Of a DNA stretch of 60,314 nucleotides, positions 48,782 through 57,010 are shown piece after piece. The notes under the pieces were generated by a model that was given only the letters and a program-made list of their open reading frames with translations, searched no databases and was not told where the DNA came from. Numbering within the stretch: position 1 is the first letter of the stretch; each line of letters begins with the position of its first letter. This DNA is from an uncultured Lachnoclostridium sp. (lineage in GTDB: Bacteria; Bacillota; Clostridia; Lachnospirales; Lachnospiraceae): contig CAOJBY010000024.1 of NCBI GenBank assembly GCA_948330435.1, positions 1-60,314 on the forward strand. Direction: 5' to 3'. The position numbers and the translations under genes were made by a program.

Positions 48782-50975
48782 GGAATGGAAAAAGGATGTA
48801 TCAGTAGTTATGACGGCACTTTTGGTGTGCGGCAGTGTGGGTGTTCCGGCAGAGGCAAAGGAAATAGGCGGCTTCATTCGGGAAAACGGCCTGTCAGCAG
48901 TACAGGGGCTGGAGCCTGAGATAACAACAACAGAGGTTAAGCTTTCCGATCAGGATAAAAAGCAACTGGAAAAAGAAGAAACGGTCTACGTGATTGCCAA
49001 TGCGGACGGCTCACCCGAGAAACTGATTGTCAGCGACTGGCTGAAGAATGCCATGGGAAGTGAAGTAATTGAGGATGCCACGGAGCTTAAGAACATTGTC
49101 AATGTAAAGGGAGACGAAAGCTTTAAGCAAAAAGAAAACTCATTAGGCGTATGGGATGCTGCCGGGAATGATATCTATTATCAGGGAAATATTCAAAAGG
49201 AGCTTCCGGTAGACATGAAAGTTACTTATCATCTGAATGGAAAAGAGATTTCTCCTGATGAACTGGCCGGACAGAGCGGAAAGGTTACGATTCGTTTTGA
49301 TTATACCAACCGGCAGAAAGAGTCCGTAATGGTGGGAGAGAAAGAAGAGGAACTGTATGTGCCTTTTGTGCTTCTGACCAGTATGGTTCTGGACAATGAA
49401 AGCTTTCGGAATGTTGAGGTCTCCAATGGAAAGATCATCAATGATGGAGAACGTACCATTGTGATGGGATATGCAATGCCGGGTCTTAAGGACAATCTGG
49501 ATATTGGCAGTGAGGACTTTGATGTAGAAGAACTGGATATTCCGGAGTATGTGGAAATGAGTGCAGATGTGACCGACTTTGAACTGGCTACAACACTGAC
49601 CGTGGCAACCAATGAGATTTTTGGGGATATGGATATTGACACCCAGGAAAAAATGGATGAATTGTCCGGAGATATGGATGATCTCGAGGAGGCCATGAAT
49701 GAGCTGATGGACGGCACGGCGGAGCTGTATGACGGCGTACTGGAGCTGAGCGATGGTACGGATGAACTGACGGATGGCATCAATGAACTGGATGATGGAG
49801 CGGGAGAACTGAATGACGGAGCACGGGAATTAAGAGATGGTGCAAAAGAACTTTACGATGGCACCGGTACTTTAAAGTCCGGGGTAGGAGAACTTGTGGC
49901 CGGTATCGTAAAACTGTCTGCAGGCTTGGAGCAGTTAACGGCCAGTAATCAGGCACTTGTAAAAGGTGCGGAAGATGTATTTAAGACTCTTCTGGCATCT
50001 GCAACGCAGCAGATAAGGGCAGCGACTGGGGGGTCTATCCCAGTACCGGATTTGACAATCGATAATTATTCCCAGGTAATAAATGGAATCATAAAGACGC
50101 TGGGAGGAAGCCCGATAGCCCTGCAGGCACCAACAATGGAGGAGCAGGAAGCAGAAGAACAGGAAGTTCTGCAAAATGATCCGAATGAAATCGCAGGTGA
50201 TTCCGAGAAACAGGCGGAACAAGTGGAAGAAGACAAGGTCTTGGAAGAAACCGATCAGAATCTTAAGACGGAGCCAGAAGAGATGGATACCGTTGACTCG
50301 GCACCCTCTGATGTGAATACGGAGACACCGGATGCTATAGATATACAGCCGGAAGATACATCTGAATCAGTAAATGAATCGGAAGAAGATCCGGCTGCAT
50401 GCGTAGAGGAAAAGGATTTTGCGTTGGTAGGCTCATCTACAGGAGCAGATTCATCTCAGGCACAAAATGCGGGGGCAGATGCTCTTATAAAGTTAAAAGC
50501 ACAGCTTGACAGCTATAATGAGTTTTACCAGGGACTCAAAGCCTATACAGAAGGGGTTGCAACGGCATCTCAGGGTGCTAAGGAGCTTTTGGCAGGAGTT
50601 CAGAAGTTGGATGGCGGAGTGACTACGCTTGAGGACGGTGCAAAAAAATTAAAGGATGGGGCAAGTGAACTGAAAGACGGAACCGGAGAGCTGAAAGACG
50701 GAACCCACGAACTGCGTGATGGTGGACAGGAACTTAAGGATGGGGTAGGCGAGCTTAGAGATGGTTCTTTGGAATTGAAAGATGGAACCGTGGAATTTAA
50801 TGATGAAGGAATTCAAAAGCTTCTGGATATGTTCAATGGAGACTTACAGGAACTGTCAGACCGGATGGATGCGGTCAAGAGTGCAGCAAAAGGATATCAG
50901 TCGTTTTCTGGTATCTCTGACGGAGTTCAGGGCAACGTAAGATTTATCTATAAAACTGCAGCGATAGAAAAATAA
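48765..50975 (+). CDS. Secreted heptad-repeat protein (YhgE/Pip-like repeats), partner of the MMPL exporter
   Basis: A 736-residue protein with a signal peptide (cleavage near PAEA, residue 31) and no second membrane helix. A beta-rich domain (about 50-290) precedes two blocks of seven-residue repeats of the form ELxDGxx (about 310-392 and 597-682), separated by a linker and an acidic Glu/Asp/Pro-rich insert (456-560). The repeats resemble the Leu-Gly heptads of YhgE/Pip proteins and should form long helical rods. The start overlaps the MMPL gene by 17 bases. A periplasm-like adaptor role in export is inferred. Confidence 0.82.
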   Translation: MKRLRKEWKKDVSVVMTALLVCGSVGVPAEAKEIGGFIRENGLSAVQGLEPEITTTEVKLSDQDKKQLEKEETVYVIANADGSPEKLIVSDWLKNAMGSEVIEDATELKNIVNVKGDESFKQKENSLGVWDAAGNDIYYQGNIQKELPVDMKVTYHLNGKEISPDELAGQSGKVTIRFDYTNRQKESVMVGEKEEELYVPFVLLTSMVLDNESFRNVEVSNGKIINDGERTIVMGYAMPGLKDNLDIGSEDFDVEELDIPEYVEMSADVTDFELATTLTVATNEIFGDMDIDTQEKMDELSGDMDDLEEAMNELMDGTAELYDGVLELSDGTDELTDGINELDDGAGELNDGARELRDGAKELYDGTGTLKSGVGELVAGIVKLSAGLEQLTASNQALVKGAEDVFKTLLASATQQIRAATGGSIPVPDLTIDNYSQVINGIIKTLGGSPIALQAPTMEEQEAEEQEVLQNDPNEIAGDSEKQAEQVEEDKVLEETDQNLKTEPEEMDTVDSAPSDVNTETPDAIDIQPEDTSESVNESEEDPAACVEEKDFALVGSSTGADSSQAQNAGADALIKLKAQLDSYNEFYQGLKAYTEGVATASQGAKELLAGVQKLDGGVTTLEDGAKKLKDGASELKDGTGELKDGTHELRDGGQELKDGVGELRDGSLELKDGTVEFNDEGIQKLLDMFNGDLQELSDRMDAVKSAAKGYQSFSGISDGVQGNVRFIYKTAAIEK

Positions 50976-50992
50976 CAGATTATACTAATAAA

Positions 50993-51030
50993 GAACGGGG
51001 ATGTCGAAAAATAAGACATCCCCGTTCTCT
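50993..51030. terminator. Bidirectional terminator
   Basis: A 13-pair stem GAACGGGGATGTC/GACATCCCCGTTC with a 9-base loop serves the heptad-repeat gene and the converging tRNA-Ser. Confidence 0.82.
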
Positions 51031-51059
51031 GTTATATTATGCCAAAGCAAAAATTGTAA

Positions 51060-51148
51060 CGGAGGAGGGGGGATTTGAACCCCCGCGCCGGTGCTACCGA
51101 CCTACTGGTGTTCGAAGCCAGACCCTTCAGCCGCTTGGGTACTCCTCC
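51060..51148 (-). tRNA. tRNA-Ser (CGA)
   Basis: Acceptor GGAGGAG/CTCCTCC, anticodon loop TTCGAAC (CGA), a long variable arm and discriminator G are seen on the minus strand. The CTGG/CCAG anticodon stem has one C-A mismatch at its inner end. CCA is not encoded. Confidence 0.94.
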
Positions 51149-51157
51149 ATGAAGTAG

Positions 51158-51186
51158 ATTATAATACGGCCTGCAAGTTTTTTCAA
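51158..51186 (-). promoter_or_regulatory. tRNA-Ser promoter
   Basis: On the minus strand TTGAAA (51181-51186) and TATAAT (51158-51163) are 17 bp apart. The -10 ends only 9 bases before the tRNA. Confidence 0.85.
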
Positions 51187-51294
51187 GTTATTCCCTTGTG
51201 AGAAATTCATATTTATGTTAAAATTTATCTATCATATGGGCTTCGAGTACGAGAGCCCGGAAAATCTGAGCGAAAAAGGATGGAGGCGTGCTTT

Positions 51295-52368
51295 ATGAAA
51301 CGAATCGGAATGCTGACCAGTGGAGGAGACTGCCAGGCCCTTAATGCAACAATGAGAGGAATAGTAAAAGGTGTCTGCAACGCACTGGACGAGGTAGAAC
51401 TGTATGGCTTTGAGGAGGGGTATAAAGGATTAATCTATGGAAATTATCGGATGCTGACTCCAAGAGATTTTTCCGGAATTCTTACCAAGGGCGGAACTAT
51501 TCTGGGAAGTTCCAGACAGGCATTTAAGCAGATGCGGGTACCGGACGAGAAAGGTCTGGATAAGGTAGAAGCCATGAAGCAGACATATTATAAGCTGCGT
51601 TTGGATTGCCTGGTAATTTTGGGGGGAAATGGAACTCAGAAGACAGCCAATCTCCTGAGAGAGGAAGGTTTAAATGTCCTTCATATGCCTAAGACCATTG
51701 ATAATGATATTTGGGCAACAGATATGACTTTCGGTTTCCAGAGTGCGGTTAATATTGCCACAGACTGCATTGACTGTATTCATACGACTGCAGCGTCTCA
51801 CGGGAGAGTTTTTATTGTAGAGGTTATGGGCCATAAGGTTGGTCAGCTGACTCTTCATGCAGGAATTGCAGGTGGAGCAGATATTATTTTGATTCCGGAG
51901 ATTCCCTACAGCATTGACAGCATCTGTGATGCCATTGATGCCCGGAATAAGCAGAAGAAGGGCTTTACCATTCTTGCGGTAGCAGAGGGGGCTATTCCCA
52001 AAGAGCGTGCGGCAATGTCCAAGAAGGAACTAAAGAAGTTTATGGAGACTTATACCTATCCTACCGTTTCCTATGAGATTGCGGATCAACTCACCAAGAG
52101 ACTGGGAAGTGAGGTGCGTGTAACCGTTCCCGGACATACACAGAGAGGTGGAAGCCCCTGCCCCTATGATCGAGTTCTTTCTACAAGACTTGGAGCGGCT
52201 GCGGCACAGGCGATTGTAGATGATGACTACGGTTATATGATTGGAATTGTAGGAGATGAGACCAAGAGAATTCCCCTTCAGGAATCTGCCGGAAAGTTGA
52301 AGTTTGTAGATCCCAATTCTTCTATCATTGCGGAAGCGAAGATGATAGGGATCAGCTTTGGTGATTAG
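51295..52368 (+). CDS. pfkA: 6-phosphofructokinase
   Basis: It phosphorylates fructose-6-phosphate in glycolysis. The 357-residue protein has TSGGDCQALNAT near the start, LGGNGTQKTA (110-118), the catalytic PKTIDNDIW, VMGHKVGQLT and PGHTQRGGSP. By alignment with E. coli PfkA, the residue at position 104 is Gly (ATP type) but 124 is Lys (pyrophosphate type), and the Asp before Gly104 is Asn, so donor choice is uncertain. ATG 51295 follows GGAGG at 8 bases; 51280 is too close. Confidence 0.93.
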   Translation: MKRIGMLTSGGDCQALNATMRGIVKGVCNALDEVELYGFEEGYKGLIYGNYRMLTPRDFSGILTKGGTILGSSRQAFKQMRVPDEKGLDKVEAMKQTYYKLRLDCLVILGGNGTQKTANLLREEGLNVLHMPKTIDNDIWATDMTFGFQSAVNIATDCIDCIHTTAASHGRVFIVEVMGHKVGQLTLHAGIAGGADIILIPEIPYSIDSICDAIDARNKQKKGFTILAVAEGAIPKERAAMSKKELKKFMETYTYPTVSYEIADQLTKRLGSEVRVTVPGHTQRGGSPCPYDRVLSTRLGAAAAQAIVDDDYGYMIGIVGDETKRIPLQESAGKLKFVDPNSSIIAEAKMIGISFGD

Positions 52369-52385
52369 TTAGGAGAGATTGACCC

Positions 52386-53951
52386 ATGTCTTATATGGCA
52401 CTCTACCGAAAGTTTCGTCCTGCAGAGTTTGGCGATGTAAAGGGGCAGGAACATATAGTGACTACATTGAAAAATCAGATAACTGCGGAACGGATAGGCC
52501 ACGCCTATCTGTTCTGTGGCACCAGGGGTACTGGAAAGACTACGGTTGCCAAGATTTTTGCAAAGGCAGTCAATTGTGAACATCCAATAGACGGAAATCC
52601 CTGTGGAGAATGTGCGGCCTGCCGTTCCATAACGGCAGGCACTTCCATGAATGTGATAGAGATCGATGCGGCCTCCAATACGGGTGTAGATAACATTCGC
52701 GAGATTCGGGATGAGGTGGCTTATTCGCCCACCGAAGGACGTTATAAAGTATATATTATTGATGAGGTGCATATGCTTTCTATCGGGGCATTTAATGCAC
52801 TTTTGAAGACCCTGGAGGAGCCACCATCCTATGTGATTTTTATTCTGGCAACTACAGAGGCACATAAGATACCAACTACAATCCTTTCCCGCTGCCAGAG
52901 ATATGATTTTCGGCGAATCACGGCGGACACTATTACGGCTCGTATGAAAGAGTTAACAAAAGTAGAGGGAGTGGTGGCGGAGGAAAAAGCCCTACGCTAT
53001 ATTGCCAAAGCAGCAGATGGCTCTATGCGAGATGCGTTAAGTCTTCTGGATCAGTGTATTGCTTTTTATCTTAACCAGGAGCTGACTTATGATCATGTAT
53101 TGGAGGTTCTTGGTGCTGTTGATACAGAGATCTATAGTGCCCTTTTGCGATGCACCATTAATCAGGATTTGGTTGCAGTGATGGGACAGATAGAAGAACT
53201 GGTTGTTCAGGGGAAAGAACTGGGACAGTTTGTAATAGATTTTACCTGGTATCTGCGAAATCTGCTTTTGCTAAAAAGTTCGGATCACATGGAGGATGTG
53301 CTGGATGTATCAACTGAAAATCTGATGTGGCTTAAGGAAGAAGCGGAGATGATTGAGACAGATACCCTGATGCGTTATATTCGTATTTTTTCGGAACTAA
53401 GTGGACAGATACGCTATGCAACGCAGAAACGGGTTCTGGTGGAAGTGGCGTTTATTAAGCTTTGCAAGCCCTCTATGGAGATAAACGCTGATGGGCTGTT
53501 GGATCGAATTCGGGTCCTTGAGAAACAGATGGAAGAGGGCATCGTAACGGTACCCGCGGGAGCATCGGCATATGCTTCGGAAGTTACTATGGAGAAAAAG
53601 CAGGCAGTAGTACCCGTTGCACCAAAGGCTTTACCTGAGGACGTGCAGGAGGTGGTAAATAATTGGTATAATGTAGTGAATCAGCTGCATCCATTATTAC
53701 GCACCTATCTGAAGGATGCCAGACTGAAAGCATTGGGAGGTGACAGGCTGGGAATTATTGCGGCATCTTCCACAAAGGCGGATTCGCTAAAAACACCTGA
53801 ACATTTAGCGGAGATTCAGGCGGTAATTCAAAGGGGAACAGGAAAAGAGATGACTCTGGAAATTGCATCATTTGAGAACGACCCCCACACGGATATTGGC
53901 GAAATTGATATGAATCAAATCCATATGGAGATTGAGATAGAAGAAGAGTAA
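52386..53951 (+). CDS. dnaX: DNA polymerase III subunits gamma/tau
   Basis: The clamp-loader ATPase of the replisome. The 521-residue protein has Walker A GTRGTGKTT (about 45-53), the zinc knuckle with four Cys (CEHP to CAAC), Walker B YIIDEVHML, sensor LATTEAHKIP and the SRC motif, then a linker and C-terminal tau-like domain (from about 415). TTAGGAGAG precedes ATG 52386. It heads dnaX-ybaB-recR, a conserved operon. Confidence 0.97.
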   Translation: MSYMALYRKFRPAEFGDVKGQEHIVTTLKNQITAERIGHAYLFCGTRGTGKTTVAKIFAKAVNCEHPIDGNPCGECAACRSITAGTSMNVIEIDAASNTGVDNIREIRDEVAYSPTEGRYKVYIIDEVHMLSIGAFNALLKTLEEPPSYVIFILATTEAHKIPTTILSRCQRYDFRRITADTITARMKELTKVEGVVAEEKALRYIAKAADGSMRDALSLLDQCIAFYLNQELTYDHVLEVLGAVDTEIYSALLRCTINQDLVAVMGQIEELVVQGKELGQFVIDFTWYLRNLLLLKSSDHMEDVLDVSTENLMWLKEEAEMIETDTLMRYIRIFSELSGQIRYATQKRVLVEVAFIKLCKPSMEINADGLLDRIRVLEKQMEEGIVTVPAGASAYASEVTMEKKQAVVPVAPKALPEDVQEVVNNWYNVVNQLHPLLRTYLKDARLKALGGDRLGIIAASSTKADSLKTPEHLAEIQAVIQRGTGKEMTLEIASFENDPHTDIGEIDMNQIHMEIEIEEE

Positions 53952-53979
53952 AAAAGAATTGGAATAGGAGGATATAAAA

Positions 53980-54333
53980 GTGGCAAAAAGAGGTGGATTT
54001 CCCGGAGGCGGAATGGGAATGCCGGGGAATATGAATAACTTAATGAAGCAAGCCCAGAAGATGCAGCGTCAGATGGAGGAAAGCCAGAAAGAACTGGCAG
54101 AAAAGGAATATACTGCGGCAGCGGGCGGCGGTGCAGTTGAGATAACTGTGTCTGGAAAGAAAGAGATTGTAAAAGTGAAGTTGGCTGAAGAAGTAGTAGA
54201 TCCGGATGATATTGAGATGCTGGAAGATCTGATTATGGCAGCCGCTAATCAGGCATTTCGCCAGATGGAAGAGGACTCTGCGGCTGTGATGTCTAAGCTG
54301 ACAGGGGGCTTGGGTGGAGGATTTCCTTTCTGA
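53980..54333 (+). CDS. YbaB/EbfC nucleoid-associated protein
   Basis: A 117-residue DNA-binding protein, dimeric and tweezer-like in relatives. The Gly/Met-rich N-terminus (GGGMGMPGNMNNLMKQAQKMQRQ) leads into the long helix, and the C-terminus has LEDLIMAAANQA. The start is GTG 53980 after TAGGAGGATAT. Its stop overlaps the recR start by one base. It sits between dnaX and recR as in most bacteria. Confidence 0.96.
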   Translation: MAKRGGFPGGGMGMPGNMNNLMKQAQKMQRQMEESQKELAEKEYTAAAGGGAVEITVSGKKEIVKVKLAEEVVDPDDIEMLEDLIMAAANQAFRQMEEDSAAVMSKLTGGLGGGFPF

Positions 54334-54929
54334 TGGATTATTACGGTAGTCAAATCAGCAGATTAATAGAACAGCTTTCCGGTCTGCCCGGAATCGGAAG
54401 CAAGACGGCTCAGCGTCTGGCCTTTCATATTGTAAATATGCCAATGGAAAAGGTGCAGTCTCTGTCGGATTCCATTGTGGATGCAAAGAAAAATGTTCGG
54501 TATTGCAAGCAGTGCTTTACTATGACGGATCAGGAGCTTTGCCCTATCTGCAGCAATCCCAGGAGGAACAGGAAGCAGATTATGGTGGTGGAGAACACCA
54601 GAGATCTGGCGGCTTACGAGAAAACGGGGCGATTTGAAGGGGTTTATCATGTACTTCATGGAGCCATTTCCCCTATGCTTGGAATCGGACCTAATGATAT
54701 CCGCTTAAAGGAACTGATGACCCGGCTCCAGGAAGATGTAGAGGAGGTTATCATTGCCACCAATTCCAGCCTGGAGGGGGAAACAACAGCCATGTACATT
54801 AGTAAGCTTATCAAACCTACGGGGATATTGGTCACTCGAATAGCCAGCGGTGTGCCGGTAGGCGGCGACTTGGAGTATATAGATGAAGTGACCCTTTTGC
54901 GGGCTCTGGAAGGACGCACAGAACTTTAA
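54333..54929 (+). CDS. recR: Recombination protein RecR
   Basis: It acts with RecF and RecO to load RecA at gaps. The 198-residue protein has the N-terminal helix-hairpin-helix (LSGLPGIGSKTAQRLAFH), the four-Cys zinc finger (CKQC and CPIC), the Toprim core (VVENTRDLAAYE) and the C-terminal GGDLEYIDEVTL. It starts within the ybaB stop (TGATG). Confidence 0.97.
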   Translation: MDYYGSQISRLIEQLSGLPGIGSKTAQRLAFHIVNMPMEKVQSLSDSIVDAKKNVRYCKQCFTMTDQELCPICSNPRRNRKQIMVVENTRDLAAYEKTGRFEGVYHVLHGAISPMLGIGPNDIRLKELMTRLQEDVEEVIIATNSSLEGETTAMYISKLIKPTGILVTRIASGVPVGGDLEYIDEVTLLRALEGRTEL

Positions 54930-54937
54930 GAATTACC

Positions 54938-54966
54938 TTGACCAGTACTGCTTCTGTAGGTATACT
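54938..54966 (+). promoter_or_regulatory. Transketolase promoter
   Basis: TTGACC (54938-54943) and TATACT (54961-54966) are 17 bp apart, about 90 bases before the first transketolase gene. Confidence 0.82.
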
Positions 54967-55058
54967 ATAAGAAGAGATTTTGGTATCATTTTGGAGGATA
55001 TAAGTACACTCTATGATACAGACAGGATTCTTAAAAAAATGAAAAAGGTGGGACAAAC

Positions 55059-55895
55059 ATGACAAAGTTAGAACTTCAAAAGACGGCGAACGAAGTCCGC
55101 AAGAGTATCGTTACAGCCGTTCACAGTGCAAAGTCCGGACATCCGGGCGGCTCTTTATCAGCAGCAGATGTTTTCACATATCTGTATTTTGAAGAACTGA
55201 ATATTGATCCGAAAGACCCGAAAAAGGCGGACAGAGACCGTTTCGTACTTTCCAAGGGCCATACAGCTCCCGGACTTTACGCAGTTCTGGCAGAGAGAGG
55301 GTTCTTCCCGAAAGAAGAACTGACCACTCTTCGCCACGTTGGCTCTCATTTGCAGGGACATCCCTGTATGCAGCATACACCGGGATTGGACATGTCCAGC
55401 GGATCTTTGGGACAGGGAATTTCTGCGGCTGTAGGTATGGCTCTTTCGGCAAAGACTTTTGGCGAGAATTATCGTGTATACACCCTTCTGGGAGATGGAG
55501 AACTTCAGGAGGGGCAGGTATGGGAGGCTTCTATGTTTGCAAGTGCAAAGAAGTTAGATAACCTGTGCGTCATTGTAGATAATAATAATCTTCAGATTGA
55601 CGGAACCATCGAGGAGGTAAATTCTCCTTATCCCATTCCGGAGAAGTTTGAGGCATTTGGCTTCCATGTAATCAGCGTGGATGGACATGATTTCGATCAG
55701 CTGAAGGCGGCTTTTGATGAAGCGAAGACTGTTAAGGGACAGCCTACCGCTATCATTATGAAGACAGTAAAGGGCAAGGGCGTTTCCTTTATGGAGAACA
55801 ATGCGTCATGGCATGGTACGGCTCCCAATGATGAGCAGTATGCGATTGCGATGGCAGATTTAGAGAAGGCAGGTGAAGAATTATGTCAGATGTAA
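55059..55895 (+). CDS. Transketolase, N-terminal subunit
   Basis: The thiamine-diphosphate-binding half of transketolase, which moves two-carbon units in the pentose phosphate pathway. The 278-residue protein has SGHPGGSLS, LSKGHTAPGLY, the TPP motif GDGELQEGQVWEA to NNN, and KGKGVSFMENN. Split transketolases of about 280 and 310 residues are common in Clostridia and archaea. The C-terminal subunit gene overlaps its end by 13 bases. Confidence 0.96.
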   Translation: MTKLELQKTANEVRKSIVTAVHSAKSGHPGGSLSAADVFTYLYFEELNIDPKDPKKADRDRFVLSKGHTAPGLYAVLAERGFFPKEELTTLRHVGSHLQGHPCMQHTPGLDMSSGSLGQGISAAVGMALSAKTFGENYRVYTLLGDGELQEGQVWEASMFASAKKLDNLCVIVDNNNLQIDGTIEEVNSPYPIPEKFEAFGFHVISVDGHDFDQLKAAFDEAKTVKGQPTAIIMKTVKGKGVSFMENNASWHGTAPNDEQYAIAMADLEKAGEELCQM

Positions 55896-56821
55896 AGAAG
55901 ATTGCAACGAGAGAAAGCTATGGTAATGCATTAAAGGCTCTTGGTGAGGAGAATCCCAATGTTCTGGTATTGGATGCAGATCTGGCAGGAGCAACCAAGA
56001 CAGGCGTGTTTAAGAAAGCTTTTCCGGATCGTTTCTTTGACTGCGGAATTGCAGAGTGCAACATGGTAAGTATTGCAGCAGGAATAGCTACTACCGGCAA
56101 GATTCCTTTCTGTAGTTCTTTCGCCATGTTTGCGGCGGGACGTGCCTTTGAGCAGGTTCGTAATGCGGTGGGGTATCCCCATTTGAATGTGAAGATAGGA
56201 GCAACTCATGCAGGGATTTCGGTAGGCGAAGACGGAGCGACCCACCAGTGCAATGAGGACATTGCTTTGATGCGCACCATTCCGGGCATGGTAATTATTA
56301 ACCCGGCTGATGATGTAGAAGCAAGGGCAGCTGTAAAGGCAGCGGCAGAATATGTAGGTCCTGTATATTTGCGATTCGGCAGAATGGCAGTTCCGGTATT
56401 TAATGATGAAGCAACCTACAAGTTTGAGATTGGTAAGGGAATTGTGCTGAGAGAGGGAACAGATGTGACTATTGTTGCAACAGGCCTCTGTGTAAACAGT
56501 GCATTAGAGGCAGCAGAGAAGCTGGCGGCAGACGGCGTTTCGGCAGAAGTGATCAATATCCATACCATTAAGCCCTTGGATGAAGAACTGATTCTCACAT
56601 CTGCAAAGAAAACGGGCAAGGTTGTAACTGTAGAGGAACATTCCGTGATCGGCGGCCTTGGAAGTGCGGTCTGTGATGCTTTGAGTGAGAAACTTCCTAC
56701 ACCGGTAAAGAAGCTTGGTGTAAATGATACCTATTGCGAGTCTGGCCCAGCTGCTCAGTTGATTACAAAATATCGACTTGATGGTGTTGGCGTATATGAG
56801 CAGGTAAAAGAATTTATCTAA
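55883..56821 (+). CDS. Transketolase, C-terminal subunit
   Basis: A 312-residue pyrimidine-binding and C-terminal half of transketolase. It has VLDADLAGATKT, FFDCGIAECNMVSIAAGIA (the catalytic Glu), GATHAGISVGEDGATHQ, and EEHSVIGGLGSAVCDAL. It works with the product of the preceding gene. AGGTGAAGAATT lies before its ATG, within that gene. The terminator at 56836 ends the pair. Confidence 0.96.
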   Translation: MSDVKKIATRESYGNALKALGEENPNVLVLDADLAGATKTGVFKKAFPDRFFDCGIAECNMVSIAAGIATTGKIPFCSSFAMFAAGRAFEQVRNAVGYPHLNVKIGATHAGISVGEDGATHQCNEDIALMRTIPGMVIINPADDVEARAAVKAAAEYVGPVYLRFGRMAVPVFNDEATYKFEIGKGIVLREGTDVTIVATGLCVNSALEAAEKLAADGVSAEVINIHTIKPLDEELILTSAKKTGKVVTVEEHSVIGGLGSAVCDALSEKLPTPVKKLGVNDTYCESGPAAQLITKYRLDGVGVYEQVKEFI

Positions 56822-56835
56822 GATTAAAGTTTGAG

Positions 56836-56873
56836 AAGGATCCAATCACTGGTAAGTGGTTGGATCCTTTTTG
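56836..56873 (+). terminator. Transketolase terminator
   Basis: AAGGATCCAATCACT pairs with AGTGGTTGGATCCTT around a 4-base loop and is followed by TTTTT. Confidence 0.9.
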
Positions 56874-57010
56874 TCGAAAAAATTTCCGGCTGCTTCGACA
56901 GAAAACGATAAATCATGCAAAAAACCTGTGATACCATTCGGTTAAGAACCCAGAGCGTGTCCAAAAGTTTCGGATTGAAAAGATGAATGGGGGTAATGAG
57001 GTGAAAAGAT

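Noticed and set aside
49690..50812. CRISPR-like or minisatellite repeat
   Set aside because: The 21-base periodicity is in frame and encodes ELxDGxx heptads with varied codons, so it is a protein repeat.
51060..51148. Selenocysteine tRNA
   Set aside because: The anticodon is CGA, not TCA, and the acceptor stem has seven pairs, so it is tRNA-Ser.
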